A stretch of DNA of 54,309 nt from the NCBI GenBank assembly GCA_016927855.1, contig JAFGLV010000055.1, positions 1-54,309 on the forward strand. Reading direction: 5' to 3'. Source of the stretch: Sedimentisphaerales bacterium (lineage in GTDB: Bacteria; Planctomycetota; Phycisphaerae; Sedimentisphaerales; Anaerobacaceae). Position numbers and translations under genes: made by a program. Under the pieces are notes generated by a model that saw nothing but the letters and a program-made list of their open reading frames with translations, had not been told where the DNA came from and ran no database searches. Below are positions 44,948-52,744 of the stretch, piece by piece (position 1 is the stretch's first letter; each line of letters starts with the position of its first letter).

Positions 44948-46953
44948 TGAACCGAACCATACGAGCGATTATCGGCGCCGTCCTGATCCTGGTCATTGCC
45001 TTCAGCGGGATCACGATCAGCCAGAATCTCGGCCGACGCCTGAAGATCGATGCGACCGAGCGGAAGCTCTACACGCTCAGCGACGGGACCAAAGCCATTC
45101 TCGCCAAGCTCACCCAGCCCCTCACCGCCAAGCTCTACTACGCCAAGACCGCGGCGATGAAGACCTCCGACCAGATTCGCTTTTTCAACGACTACTACGA
45201 GTACGTCAAAGCCTTGCTGGAAGAATACGTCGCCGCCTCCGGCGGCATGATACGTCTGGAGGTGATCGACCCAAGACCGTTCTCAGACGAGGAGGAAGAG
45301 GCGCTGCGCTATGGCCTCCAACGTTTCCCCATCTCGCAGGAGGAGAGCTTCTTCTTCGGCCTGGTCATCGAGACGCAGTTCGGCGTGGAGAAGGTCATCA
45401 AGGTGTTTTCTCCCGACCGGCAGCGCTTCGTCGAATACGATATCAGCTACCTGATCGATACCGCGATCACCCGCGCGAAGCGGAAGATCGGCGTGATGAG
45501 CTCGCTGCCGGTGATGGGCGAGGACGTCAGTCCCTACATGATGCAGATGATGCAGGCGCAGAACCAGCAGCCGACGCCGCCCTGGACGATCGTCCGGCAG
45601 TTGCGCCAGAAGTACGAGGTGACGGAGGTCCCGACCGACGTCAACGACATCAACGACGTTGACGTCCTGCTGGTCATTCACCCGAAGGACCTGCCCGAGC
45701 GGACGCAGTTCGCCATCGACCAGTTCATCCTGAAAGGTGGGCGCACGATCATCTGCGTCGATCCCCACAGCGTGGCGGACCGGCCGCAGCGAAACCCCAT
45801 GCAGATGACGGTCCAGAAGCAGGCTTCCGACCTGAGCCGGCTGCTCAACACGTGGGGCCTCGACATGCCGGCCAACACCTTCGCCGGTGACAAATCCCTG
45901 CTGCTGGAGGCCCCCCTGGGCTCGAACCAGAGGCTGCAGCCGATCATGGGTTTCCTCGGGCTGACCGCGCCGAAGTGCTTCAACGACGATGCCGTCATGA
46001 CCGCCGACCTTAACTTCGTCCGAGTGCTGTTTCCAGGGGTCTTGCGCGTCACCGCTGCGAGCCAGAGCGGCACGGCGGATCCGAACCAGCCGGCGGAGAC
46101 GGAAGACACCTCGCCCATCACCCGAACGCCATTGCTGACGACTACCCCCGAAGGCAATAGTTGGTCGGTGAGCGGCTCCTTCGAGCTGATGTATCCCGAC
46201 CCGGAGAGGCTGATGGGCCACTTCGCGCCCGGCGACAAGCCGGTGGTGATGGGCTATCTGCTGGCCGGACGGTTCCCGAGCAGCTTCCCCGAGGGGATCG
46301 AGGTGGAAGTCGACGTCGAGGTCATCAGAGACGATCCCAACGCGCCGACGACGGAAACCCGGCATGTCACCGGTCTGACGGAAGCCACCGAGGACTGCGC
46401 GGTGGTCGTGTTCTCCGACGTGGATTTCCTGTGGGACGAGCTGGCGTATTCCAACACGTTTTTCGGACCGGCCACCGCCGGCGACAACAGCGCGCTGCTG
46501 CTGAACGCCATCGAAGAGATCAGCGGCTCGGGTGACCTGATCTCGATTCGCTCGCGCGGCAACTACACGAGACCTTTCGAGGTCGTCGAGAAGATCAGGC
46601 AGGAGGCCGAGGAAGAGACCGCCAACCGCGTCGCGCTGATCAACGCGCAGATCGAAGGATTCAACCAGCAATTGCAGGCGCTGGTCGAGAACGCCGACCA
46701 GGAGCAGCAGGACGTGCTGAGCGACGCGATCATCAAACAGCGCCAGGACCTGGAGCTGAAGCTCTACGAAGCGCGACGTTTGCTGCGTGAGGTCCAGGCC
46801 AAGCGGTCGGAACGTATCGAGGAATTGGGCAACGACCTGCGGAAGCTCAACATGGCGGCGGTTCCCGGCGTGATCATGGTCTTCGCGGTCGTGCTGGGTA
46901 CCTGGCGGAGCGTGCGCCGTCGGCACTACATCAGCCATGCCAGTGACGCCTGA
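44947..46953 (+). CDS. GldG-like ABC-transporter accessory protein, 668 aa
   Basis: An N-terminal membrane helix (AIIGAVLILVIAFSGITISQ), a large exported-side domain (KIDATERKLYTLSDGTKAIL, KLYYAKTAAM, VEYDISYLIDTAITRAKRKI), and a C-terminal helix (AAVPGVIMVFAVVLGTWRSV). DVLLVIHPKDLPERTQFAID and GGRTIICVDPHS form a Rossmann-like unit typical of the ABC_transp_aux family. A Glu/Gln-rich coiled-coil segment precedes the last helix. It is the third gene of the operon and is expected to sit with the GldA/GldF complex in the inner membrane. Function of this family outside gliding bacteria is not known. Confidence 0.9.
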   Translation: MNRTIRAIIGAVLILVIAFSGITISQNLGRRLKIDATERKLYTLSDGTKAILAKLTQPLTAKLYYAKTAAMKTSDQIRFFNDYYEYVKALLEEYVAASGGMIRLEVIDPRPFSDEEEEALRYGLQRFPISQEESFFFGLVIETQFGVEKVIKVFSPDRQRFVEYDISYLIDTAITRAKRKIGVMSSLPVMGEDVSPYMMQMMQAQNQQPTPPWTIVRQLRQKYEVTEVPTDVNDINDVDVLLVIHPKDLPERTQFAIDQFILKGGRTIICVDPHSVADRPQRNPMQMTVQKQASDLSRLLNTWGLDMPANTFAGDKSLLLEAPLGSNQRLQPIMGFLGLTAPKCFNDDAVMTADLNFVRVLFPGVLRVTAASQSGTADPNQPAETEDTSPITRTPLLTTTPEGNSWSVSGSFELMYPDPERLMGHFAPGDKPVVMGYLLAGRFPSSFPEGIEVEVDVEVIRDDPNAPTTETRHVTGLTEATEDCAVVVFSDVDFLWDELAYSNTFFGPATAGDNSALLLNAIEEISGSGDLISIRSRGNYTRPFEVVEKIRQEAEEETANRVALINAQIEGFNQQLQALVENADQEQQDVLSDAIIKQRQDLELKLYEARRLLREVQAKRSERIEELGNDLRKLNMAAVPGVIMVFAVVLGTWRSVRRRHYISHASDA

Positions 46954-47031
46954 CGTTGATGATGAACGATTGATGATTGATGATTCGCCATCGGGCCTGA
47001 ACCGGCGGGTGGCAACAAAGGGGTGACGTGA

Positions 47032-48201
47032 ATGAGTAATCGGAATCTCGGCATATTGGCGGCGGTGGCCGCCGTGATGGTGATCTGGGCGATCCTCCAG
47101 TCGCGCTGGTCGCGCCCGGCGAGGATCGAGCCTTCGGCGCCCGCTCCTCTTATTCAAGGTCTGGACACCAGCGCGATCGACAGCATCACCGTGGGAGTGG
47201 GCGACGACGCGGTCAAGATCGCCAAGAAGAACGACCGTTTCGTGGTCGTCAACAAAGCCGACTACCCGGCCGATCCCAAGCAGATCAACGATCTCATCTC
47301 CAAGTGCCTCGATGTCAAACGAACGAAGGTGTACACCAGCAATGCGAAGAACCACGAGGACCTCGAAGTCACGGAGGGCAAGGCGCGCAGCGTGGTGAAG
47401 TTCCTCAAGGCGGACGGCTCCCTCCTGACCGGGGTGGTGGTGGGCAAGTCGCCGGAAAGCGGTCAAGGCGCCTTCGTCCGGATGGTCGGCAGCGACGACG
47501 TGTACCTGGCTGAGAGCGCGCCGTGGTTTCGCAGCACGCCGATGGAATACCTCAACGCGGAATTGCTCGCGCTCGAGGCCGACGATGTGAATTCTGTTAC
47601 CGTCACGACGCCGGACGGCAGCTATACCTTACGACCCCAGGAGGGCGGTAGCGGGACCGTCATGGAGAACCTGCCGGCCGACAAGACGCTCAAGACCAGT
47701 GACGCCAGGAGCGTCCTAACGGCTCTGACGAGCCTGCGTTTCGATGATGTCAACACCCCTGCGGCGGTCGAGGGCTTAACATTCAATCACCAGTACTCGT
47801 GCATGCTGGACAATACGATCCAGTACACCCTGAAACTGGCCAAGAAAGACGGCAAGACGTATCTTCGTTGCGAGGCGTCGTACCCTGATATGACACCGGT
47901 GACGGTCAAGAAGGGTGGCAACGAGTCCGAGGAGGAGCTCAAGAAGAAAGAGGCCAAGCTGATGGCCCAGGGACGGGTCCAGGAGTTTACGCTCCAGCAC
48001 AAGAACTGGGTATACACCATTCCGGCATGGAAAGCAGGCTACCTGACCAAGCCCCAAGCCGACCTTCTGGAAGACAAGCCCAAGCCGGCCGGCCTGAGTG
48101 ACCCGAACGACCAGGTCGGCGCGCCGACGGAGGCGACGTTGCCGGTCGAGCAACGCGAGCCGGTGGATGAACCGAATCAGGCGGCCGATCCGAATGAATA
48201 G
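47032..48201 (+). CDS. DUF4340-type membrane-anchored protein, 389 aa
   Basis: One N-terminal helix (NLGILAAVAAVMVIWAILQS) anchors a beta-rich exported domain: IDSITVGVGDDAVKIAKKND, RFVVVNKADYPADPKQINDL, YLNAELLALEADDVNSVTVT. These repeats (residue-strand-loop, xPADxxxIxxL) are the DUF4340 pattern, a family nearly always next to GldG-like genes. The C-terminal 50 residues are Pro/Asn/Asp/Glu rich and disordered (EQREPVDEPNQAADPNE). Its start is 78 bp after the GldG gene, with a GATTGATGATTGATGATT direct repeat in between; GGGGTGAC precedes the ATG. Confidence 0.87.
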   Translation: MSNRNLGILAAVAAVMVIWAILQSRWSRPARIEPSAPAPLIQGLDTSAIDSITVGVGDDAVKIAKKNDRFVVVNKADYPADPKQINDLISKCLDVKRTKVYTSNAKNHEDLEVTEGKARSVVKFLKADGSLLTGVVVGKSPESGQGAFVRMVGSDDVYLAESAPWFRSTPMEYLNAELLALEADDVNSVTVTTPDGSYTLRPQEGGSGTVMENLPADKTLKTSDARSVLTALTSLRFDDVNTPAAVEGLTFNHQYSCMLDNTIQYTLKLAKKDGKTYLRCEASYPDMTPVTVKKGGNESEEELKKKEAKLMAQGRVQEFTLQHKNWVYTIPAWKAGYLTKPQADLLEDKPKPAGLSDPNDQVGAPTEATLPVEQREPVDEPNQAADPNE

Positions 48202-48225
48202 GAGGGCTGGGCAAGGCTGGATTGA

Positions 48226-48858
48226 ATGAAGATCGACCGCTTGATCCTGGGGGACTTCCAGACCAACTGCTACGTGGTCCGCGCGGATGAAGCGACGACA
48301 GATTGCCTGATCGTCGATACCGGTCTCGATCGCGAGCGCCTGCCGGCGTTCCTGAGAGAAAACATACTGAATCCGACTACGGTTGTCCTCACCCACGGCC
48401 ATGCCGACCACATCGCGGGTCTGACCGTCTTGCGTCAGCAGTATCCCGAGTTGAAGGTGTACATCCACAGGCTCGACGCCGGACTGCTGGCTGACGCTGA
48501 GGCCAACCTCTCTACTCTGGCCGGTGCGCCGCTTGAAGTGGCGCCGGCCGATGTGCTCCTGGAAGACGGCGACACCGTCCGCGAGGCCGGCATCACCCTG
48601 AAGGTTCTGCACACTCCCGGCCATACGCCGGGAGGCATCTGCCTCTATGCTGAATCCGAAGGTCTTGTCTTTTCAGGAGATACGCTCTTTGCCGAGGGTA
48701 TCGGCCGGACCGATTTTCCCGGCGGCGATACCGATCAGTTGCTCCGGAGCATCCGATCCAGGCTCCTGACCCTGCCCGACACCACCTCGGTCTATCCCGG
48801 CCACGCGATGAGGACGACCATTGCCCACGAGAAGACCCACAACCCTTTCCTGGTCTGA
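48226..48858 (+). CDS. Metallo-beta-lactamase-fold hydrolase, glyoxalase II-like, 210 aa
   Basis: THGHADH (56-62) carries two His, Asp and His zinc ligands; HTPGHTPG and FSGDTLF give the further His and bridging Asp, and YPGHAMRTTI the last His. The chain is shorter than glyoxalase II (about 250 aa) and lacks its C-terminal helical domain, placing it with the YcbL-like group of unassigned thioester or nitrosothiol hydrolases. The start follows the DUF4340 gene by 24 bp, so it likely belongs to the same transcript; function in the ABC module is not evident. Confidence 0.92.
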   Translation: MKIDRLILGDFQTNCYVVRADEATTDCLIVDTGLDRERLPAFLRENILNPTTVVLTHGHADHIAGLTVLRQQYPELKVYIHRLDAGLLADAEANLSTLAGAPLEVAPADVLLEDGDTVREAGITLKVLHTPGHTPGGICLYAESEGLVFSGDTLFAEGIGRTDFPGGDTDQLLRSIRSRLLTLPDTTSVYPGHAMRTTIAHEKTHNPFLV

Positions 48859-48893
48859 GACCGAATCCCAGGCGAAAAAGCTGGCGGTCTTTT
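48859..48893 (+). terminator. Intrinsic terminator of the ABC-DUF4340-hydrolase operon
   Basis: GACCG/CGGTC and CCAG/CTGG stems separated by a 4-nt bulge, followed by TTTT (48890-48893). It overlaps the end of the hydrolase stop. Confidence 0.65.
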
Positions 48894-48972
48894 CCCTGTT
48901 TTCGTATATTGATATTATCGGCTCTGCAGGTGTTCCGGCGTCAGCAGCCGGCTTCTCGGCCTGGGTGACGCG

Positions 48973-49227
48973 ATGATGGAAACTCGCATTCACCCCCATG
49001 CGTGCGAACGTCTGGCCGAACGGGGTGCGACCGAGAAGGAGATTGTCCTGACGGTGGAGACCGGAGAGCGGTTTACCGCCCGGTTCGGACGGACAGGGTT
49101 CCGACGCAACCTGCCGTTCAAGAAACGCTGGAGAGGCAAAAGGTACAAGTTCAAACAGATTGAGGCTTACGCCATCGAGCAGCAGGACGGTTGGCTGGTC
49201 ATTTCGGTAGTCACGCGGTACTTCTGA
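48973..49227 (+). CDS. DUF4258-type small basic protein, 84 aa
   Basis: METRIHPHACERLAERGATE and QDGWLVISVVTRYF fit the DUF4258 fold (RelE/BrnT-like beta sheet). The centre is very basic (GRTGFRRNLPFKKRWRGKRY), as expected for RNA binding. An ATGATG start at 48973 or 48976 cannot be resolved. The partner follows 22 bp downstream. Toxin activity is inference from fold and pairing. Confidence 0.72.
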   Translation: MMETRIHPHACERLAERGATEKEIVLTVETGERFTARFGRTGFRRNLPFKKRWRGKRYKFKQIEAYAIEQQDGWLVISVVTRYF

Positions 49228-49249
49228 GGGGTTTGGAAGGCACGTCAGT

Positions 49250-49546
49250 ATGAAGTTCAGTTACGATCCTCGCTACAATGTCGGTTACATCCGCTTCAAG
49301 AACAAGAAGACTGACGCTGAATCCATCAAGCTCAGCGACGAGTTGGTGATCGACCTGGCGCCCGACGGAACCGTGTACGGCATCGAACTGCTCAACGCCA
49401 ACGATCAAATGCAGCGCGATGACACCGGTGAATTCCGCGTGATCAACGAGGAGACCGGCGAAGAAACCAAGTTCGCCCTCAAGCTCAAGAAGAGCAACAG
49501 CAAGTCGCGCCGCGCCTCGACCCGCCCGAGACGCCGCAGTTCATAG
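49250..49546 (+). CDS. DUF2283-type protein, 98 aa
   Basis: KFSYDPRYNVGYIRFKNKKT and DELVIDLAPDGTVYGIELLN are the DUF2283 signature (strand-turn-strand with D-x-G-x-x-x-G/x-E). The C-terminus is Lys/Ser/Arg rich (KSNSKSRRASTRPRRRSS) and unlike the acidic tails of most antitoxins. In other genomes DUF2283 genes often follow DUF4258 genes as a possible toxin-antitoxin pair, which fits the order and spacing here. It ends inside a TTCATAGTGCGCCCG repeat. Confidence 0.78.
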   Translation: MKFSYDPRYNVGYIRFKNKKTDAESIKLSDELVIDLAPDGTVYGIELLNANDQMQRDDTGEFRVINEETGEETKFALKLKKSNSKSRRASTRPRRRSS

Positions 49547-50638
49547 TGCGCCCGGTGCGAGACGGCGAGGCGCCTGGTTCGAGGCCCTCGGATCTGCGGC
49601 CGGAGGAACGCTCGGCGGGAAATTGTCAGGGTCGGATCTCAGGAACCAAGTCCGCGCGTTCGGATCGGTCTTGAAGAAGGCCAATAGCATCTCGGCGACC
49701 TTCTGCCTGCCTGAAGTGCTCGGATGCGTGCCGTCTGCGGCTAGGTCTTCGCGCAGCCAGACCAGTCCGTCGCTGCGGCGCGGCTGGATACCGTCGGCCC
49801 ACAGGTAAGGTCCCCACGATGCCAACGGCGCTTGCACTGGACCTCTCGCGGCGTCATAGTTGAGGTTCGGGTCGCCGTTGAGCTGGTCCTGGATCAGCCA
49901 GCGCACCGAGAATGCCGACTCATAGGCATAGGGTTCGGGGTTCAGCGGCGTCGTCGCGTAGCCGGCATAGATCCGACTCGACAGATAACAAACGCGCAGA
50001 TTGGGAAAGCGGGCTTTGAGCATCCGCAGGATGAGCGCCATGTTGTCTCGCAGGACTTGGGCGTGCGCGGGAAAATCACCATACTGACTGGGCGACTTCT
50101 CCGCCTGCTTCATCCACACGACCTGAACTTGATTGGGCTCGACGCCGGCCTTCTGCAGCCGCTGATCCATCACGGTCCAGGGAGAAGGGCGGTTGCGCTC
50201 GTTGCCGGGATACGCCCACTGGCGCGCTGCCTGGCCTCCTTGGGCGCAATCGACGATAACCAGGTGGGGTGACTTGTTGGGGTCGGCGTCCGCCAGCTTC
50301 TTGAACGCGGAGAATTCCTGCGTCGTGTTCGACATGCCCAGGGAGACGAGGACCACCGTGCCTGTCGCGGACGGTTGCCCGTTGGGATCAAGCGGCTCGA
50401 TAGCCAGAGACTCGCGCTCTGCCGCGACCTGGTGCAGCCGGAGGAATGCTTCGTTGCAGTCGCGGCCGTACAAACCACCGTCTTGGCCCTTGTAGAGAGT
50501 CCCGCCCATCTCCGTGATCGGGACAAGTCCGGTTGCTTCCTTCGCGCTCGCGCCGGTCGCGAGGGCGCAGGCGAGAAGGCCGGCGAGCGAAGCCGTGGCC
50601 AACCGTTGCGCCCACCGGTAGAATCCGCGTCTTCCCAT
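49541..50638 (-). CDS. Secreted SGNH-like hydrolase candidate, 365 aa
   Basis: The start at 50638 has GAGGGGGA upstream and opens a signal peptide (MGRRGFYRWAQRLATASLAG, cleavage near GASA). The C-terminal DGTHPSTSGRQKVAEMLLAF is the DxxH block of SGNH/GDSL hydrolases. The usual GDS block is replaced by VLVSLGMSNTTQEFS, so the nucleophile may be S in SLGMSN or absent. A central domain (VDCAQGGQAARQWAYPGNER) matches block II with Gly. The stop at 49541 overlaps the DUF2283 stop on the other strand by 6 bp. Related planctomycete proteins are annotated only as hypothetical. Confidence 0.68.
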   Translation of the reverse strand: MGRRGFYRWAQRLATASLAGLLACALATGASAKEATGLVPITEMGGTLYKGQDGGLYGRDCNEAFLRLHQVAAERESLAIEPLDPNGQPSATGTVVLVSLGMSNTTQEFSAFKKLADADPNKSPHLVIVDCAQGGQAARQWAYPGNERNRPSPWTVMDQRLQKAGVEPNQVQVVWMKQAEKSPSQYGDFPAHAQVLRDNMALILRMLKARFPNLRVCYLSSRIYAGYATTPLNPEPYAYESAFSVRWLIQDQLNGDPNLNYDAARGPVQAPLASWGPYLWADGIQPRRSDGLVWLREDLAADGTHPSTSGRQKVAEMLLAFFKTDPNARTWFLRSDPDNFPPSVPPAADPRASNQAPRRLAPGAL

Positions 50639-50723
50639 TGTAGGTCCCCCTCGGACCGAGTGTCCCGATGCCGGATGCACGCCGACCCTGGCTGAGACTC
50701 GCCGGATACGTGGCCTCCTGCGT

Positions 50724-50972
50724 CTACCTCCAGAACTCGGTGGCGATGTAGATCCTGACCGGGCACAGACAAGCTGCGGGAACGGCAAAGGATAGCGAGA
50801 ACTGGCAGTCCACACAGTCGCTCTCCAGGCATTCGAGAAAGCCAGTCTTTCCGATCCCTCGAACTTGGCCAACGTCCGAAAAACCGGACGTGTAGCACGC
50901 GAATGCCTTGGGGCATTCGATCCCGCTCATGATCTCCTCGATCCGGCTGCGGTGCTCTTGTGTAATTTCCAT
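50724..50972 (-). CDS. Small conserved cysteine-rich protein, 82 aa
   Basis: MEITQEHRSRIEEIMSGIEC opens a short helical domain followed by a Cys-rich part: CPKAFACY, GFLECLESDCVDCQFSLSF and CLCPVRIYIA. Seven or eight cysteines suggest an Fe-S cluster or zinc site. A similar family without assigned function is common in environmental bacteria. The start has GGGTGAGC upstream. It is followed, same strand, by the SGNH-like gene after 85 bp, so both may share a transcript. Confidence 0.7.
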   Translation of the reverse strand: MEITQEHRSRIEEIMSGIECPKAFACYTSGFSDVGQVRGIGKTGFLECLESDCVDCQFSLSFAVPAACLCPVRIYIATEFWR

Positions 50973-51222
50973 AGCTCACCCGCGCAAAAGAACAGAGGCC
51001 AAAGCTCGCACCCGCCGTCCTAACAAATATGACGAGCATGGACGTGTCTTTATTACAGATTTTTCTCGATGCGGGGGAGTTGCTCCGCCAGTCGCTCCGG
51101 CGTTCGGCCATCTGCCGGCGAACGCGCGTTGACCAGGCCGGGCTGGGTGGCTATGCTGTTTGGCAGCCTGATCGCGCGAGGGCATATCTGCGATCTTGAG
51201 GCGACCAGGGAAGGGGAAACGT

Positions 51223-51660
51223 ATGAATCCGCAGGCAATTCGAAACAGTCTAACCCGACAACGAGCAGCGACGTCGGCTATTCGTCCGTCACGACCAGTT
51301 GCAGGGAGGCTTCTGGCTTTCGCCGTGCTGGTGCTGTTGTGCGGCGGTTGCAGCCGTAAGACGTACTGGTATCACCCCGACAGGACGCTGGCCCAGGCAC
51401 AGCAGGATTGTCGCGAGTGTTACCAGCAGGCGCAAGCCGAGGCTGCCGAGGCCAGTTGGGATCAACGTCTCGACGACGCTGAAATCCAGGAAGAATCGAC
51501 AGACAAGCAATGGTCTTACGCTTACGAGGACTCGCGGTTTCGTCGCTGCATGAAACGCAGGGGATACAGCCTCGTGCCCGAGCGCGAATTGAAGGCACCG
51601 GTGCGAAAACGGGTGCTTCGCATGGGGCCCATCCAGTCCTTCCCGCTGGCAGGCGAATGA
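51223..51660 (+). CDS. Small lipoprotein, 145 aa
   Basis: AAGGGGAAAC lies before the ATG at 51223. The first 42 residues are a basic leader and a helix ending in the lipobox LLCGGC, so the mature protein would be lipid-anchored. The mature part (TYWYHPDRTLAQAQQDCREC, SYAYEDSRFRRCMKRRGYSL) has four Cys and resembles outer-membrane lipoproteins of the YgdI/YgdR-like or DUF type, with a conserved W-Y/F residue repeat. Function is unknown. Confidence 0.75.
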   Translation: MNPQAIRNSLTRQRAATSAIRPSRPVAGRLLAFAVLVLLCGGCSRKTYWYHPDRTLAQAQQDCRECYQQAQAEAAEASWDQRLDDAEIQEESTDKQWSYAYEDSRFRRCMKRRGYSLVPERELKAPVRKRVLRMGPIQSFPLAGE

Positions 51661-51713
51661 GCCACCGGCCGGGCACGGGCGCCCACCCCCGGTGAGACGA
51701 TGCCCTTTTGTGG

Positions 51714-52520
51714 CTACCTTGCGTAGTAGCCGCCTCCCTGCGTGGTGCTCATGAAACCGGGGAACCCGCCCAGCGCGTTATAGCCTGACGTGCCGTAACC
51801 GCCATACCCGCCGTAACCCGGACTGTAACCGCCGTAGCCGGGACTGTACCCGCCGGCTCCCATGCCGTAGCCTCCGAGCATGCCCCCGTAACCGGGCATC
51901 ATCCCGCCCATCATGCCTGGCATCATTCCCGGCATCATGCCGCCCATCATGCCGAAACCCATCCCGGTCGAAGGCGGCGCCACGAGGTCGCTGATATCGT
52001 AGACCCGAGTCACCCGTTTGGGCTTGGGCAGAGCCTCAATGGTCCCGATGGTGATGACGCCGTGGTTGACGACGTAGGTGACCGCGGTGGGCGCCGTAGC
52101 CGACAGCGAGGTCAGGAGGGACTCCAGGCACTGACGCAGGCGCACGCCCTGGAGCCCGTCGATTCCGATCGGCGTGGTCTTGTCGATACCGGCGTTCTCC
52201 TCCAGGTCGCGCCACAGCACGACGACATTCAACGGCGGCTGCGTGGAATAGCGCAGAATCTGGATCGCGCGTTCGATGGGCATGTCCGGCGTGAACGACG
52301 CGGGAGTTTGCAGCATCGGCTGTGCGGGCCTGAAGCCAGGCGCCGGACGCACCTGTTGGGGCGGAGCAGGCCGGACCGTCGGGCTGGTGGAATTGTTGGT
52401 TCCAGGCCCGGTGATCCGATCAGCTCCCTGCGCCGCGCCTATCAGCAACGCAAGCACGATCGGCAGAATCCGGCCCAAACCCCCAGCGTCCGGCCAACTT
52501 CTTCCTTTCGACGTCTTCAT
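51714..52520 (-). CDS. Exported STN-domain protein with Met/Gly/Tyr-rich tail, 268 aa
   Basis: A signal peptide (LPIVLALLIGAAQG) is followed by a Pro/Gln-rich linker. Then comes an STN domain (secretin/TonB N-terminal type): MPIERAIQILRYSTQPPLNV, VVLWRDLEENAGIDKTTPIG and LTSLSATAPTAVTYVVNHGV with ITIGTIEAL. The C-terminal 75 residues are almost entirely Met, Gly, Pro, Tyr and Ser: repeated GMMPGMM/GGMMPGYGG then GYSPGYGGYSPGYGGYGGYG. Such tails are typical of planctomycete proteins and could bind metal or phase-separate. ATG at 52520; no ribosome site is obvious. Confidence 0.82.
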   Translation of the reverse strand: MKTSKGRSWPDAGGLGRILPIVLALLIGAAQGADRITGPGTNNSTSPTVRPAPPQQVRPAPGFRPAQPMLQTPASFTPDMPIERAIQILRYSTQPPLNVVVLWRDLEENAGIDKTTPIGIDGLQGVRLRQCLESLLTSLSATAPTAVTYVVNHGVITIGTIEALPKPKRVTRVYDISDLVAPPSTGMGFGMMGGMMPGMMPGMMGGMMPGYGGMLGGYGMGAGGYSPGYGGYSPGYGGYGGYGTSGYNALGGFPGFMSTTQGGGYYAR

Positions 52521-52744
52521 CTCAATATTCCCCCTTGAAAAGACGTAGCGAAGACAGCGACAGAACTCCCCTTACTAATACCATATCCTTGACGCAGCCG
52601 GGCAGTTCAACGTTTCAAGTTGGGCGGAAAAAAAAGAGAATGAGCCGCTTTTCTGGAGGGGCTCGTGGTCTGTCTATCTTGGTGACGGGTGTGTCGGACC
52701 GTTCGTGTTCTGGCTGGCAAGACCGCCGCAATCGTGTCGGAACT

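Noticed and set aside
45283..47466. 727-aa minus-strand open frame
   Set aside because: It lies antisense to the GldG-like and DUF4340 genes, which have recognisable domains; long antisense frames are expected at this G+C.
48973..49546. BrnT/BrnA toxin-antitoxin system
   Set aside because: The second gene is DUF2283-like and not BrnA-like; only a looser toxin-antitoxin suggestion is kept.
51714..51960. GGGCATCAT / GCCGTAACC tandem DNA repeats as a possible CRISPR or minisatellite
   Set aside because: They encode the Met/Gly/Tyr-rich tail of the STN protein; unit spacing follows codons and there are no spacers.
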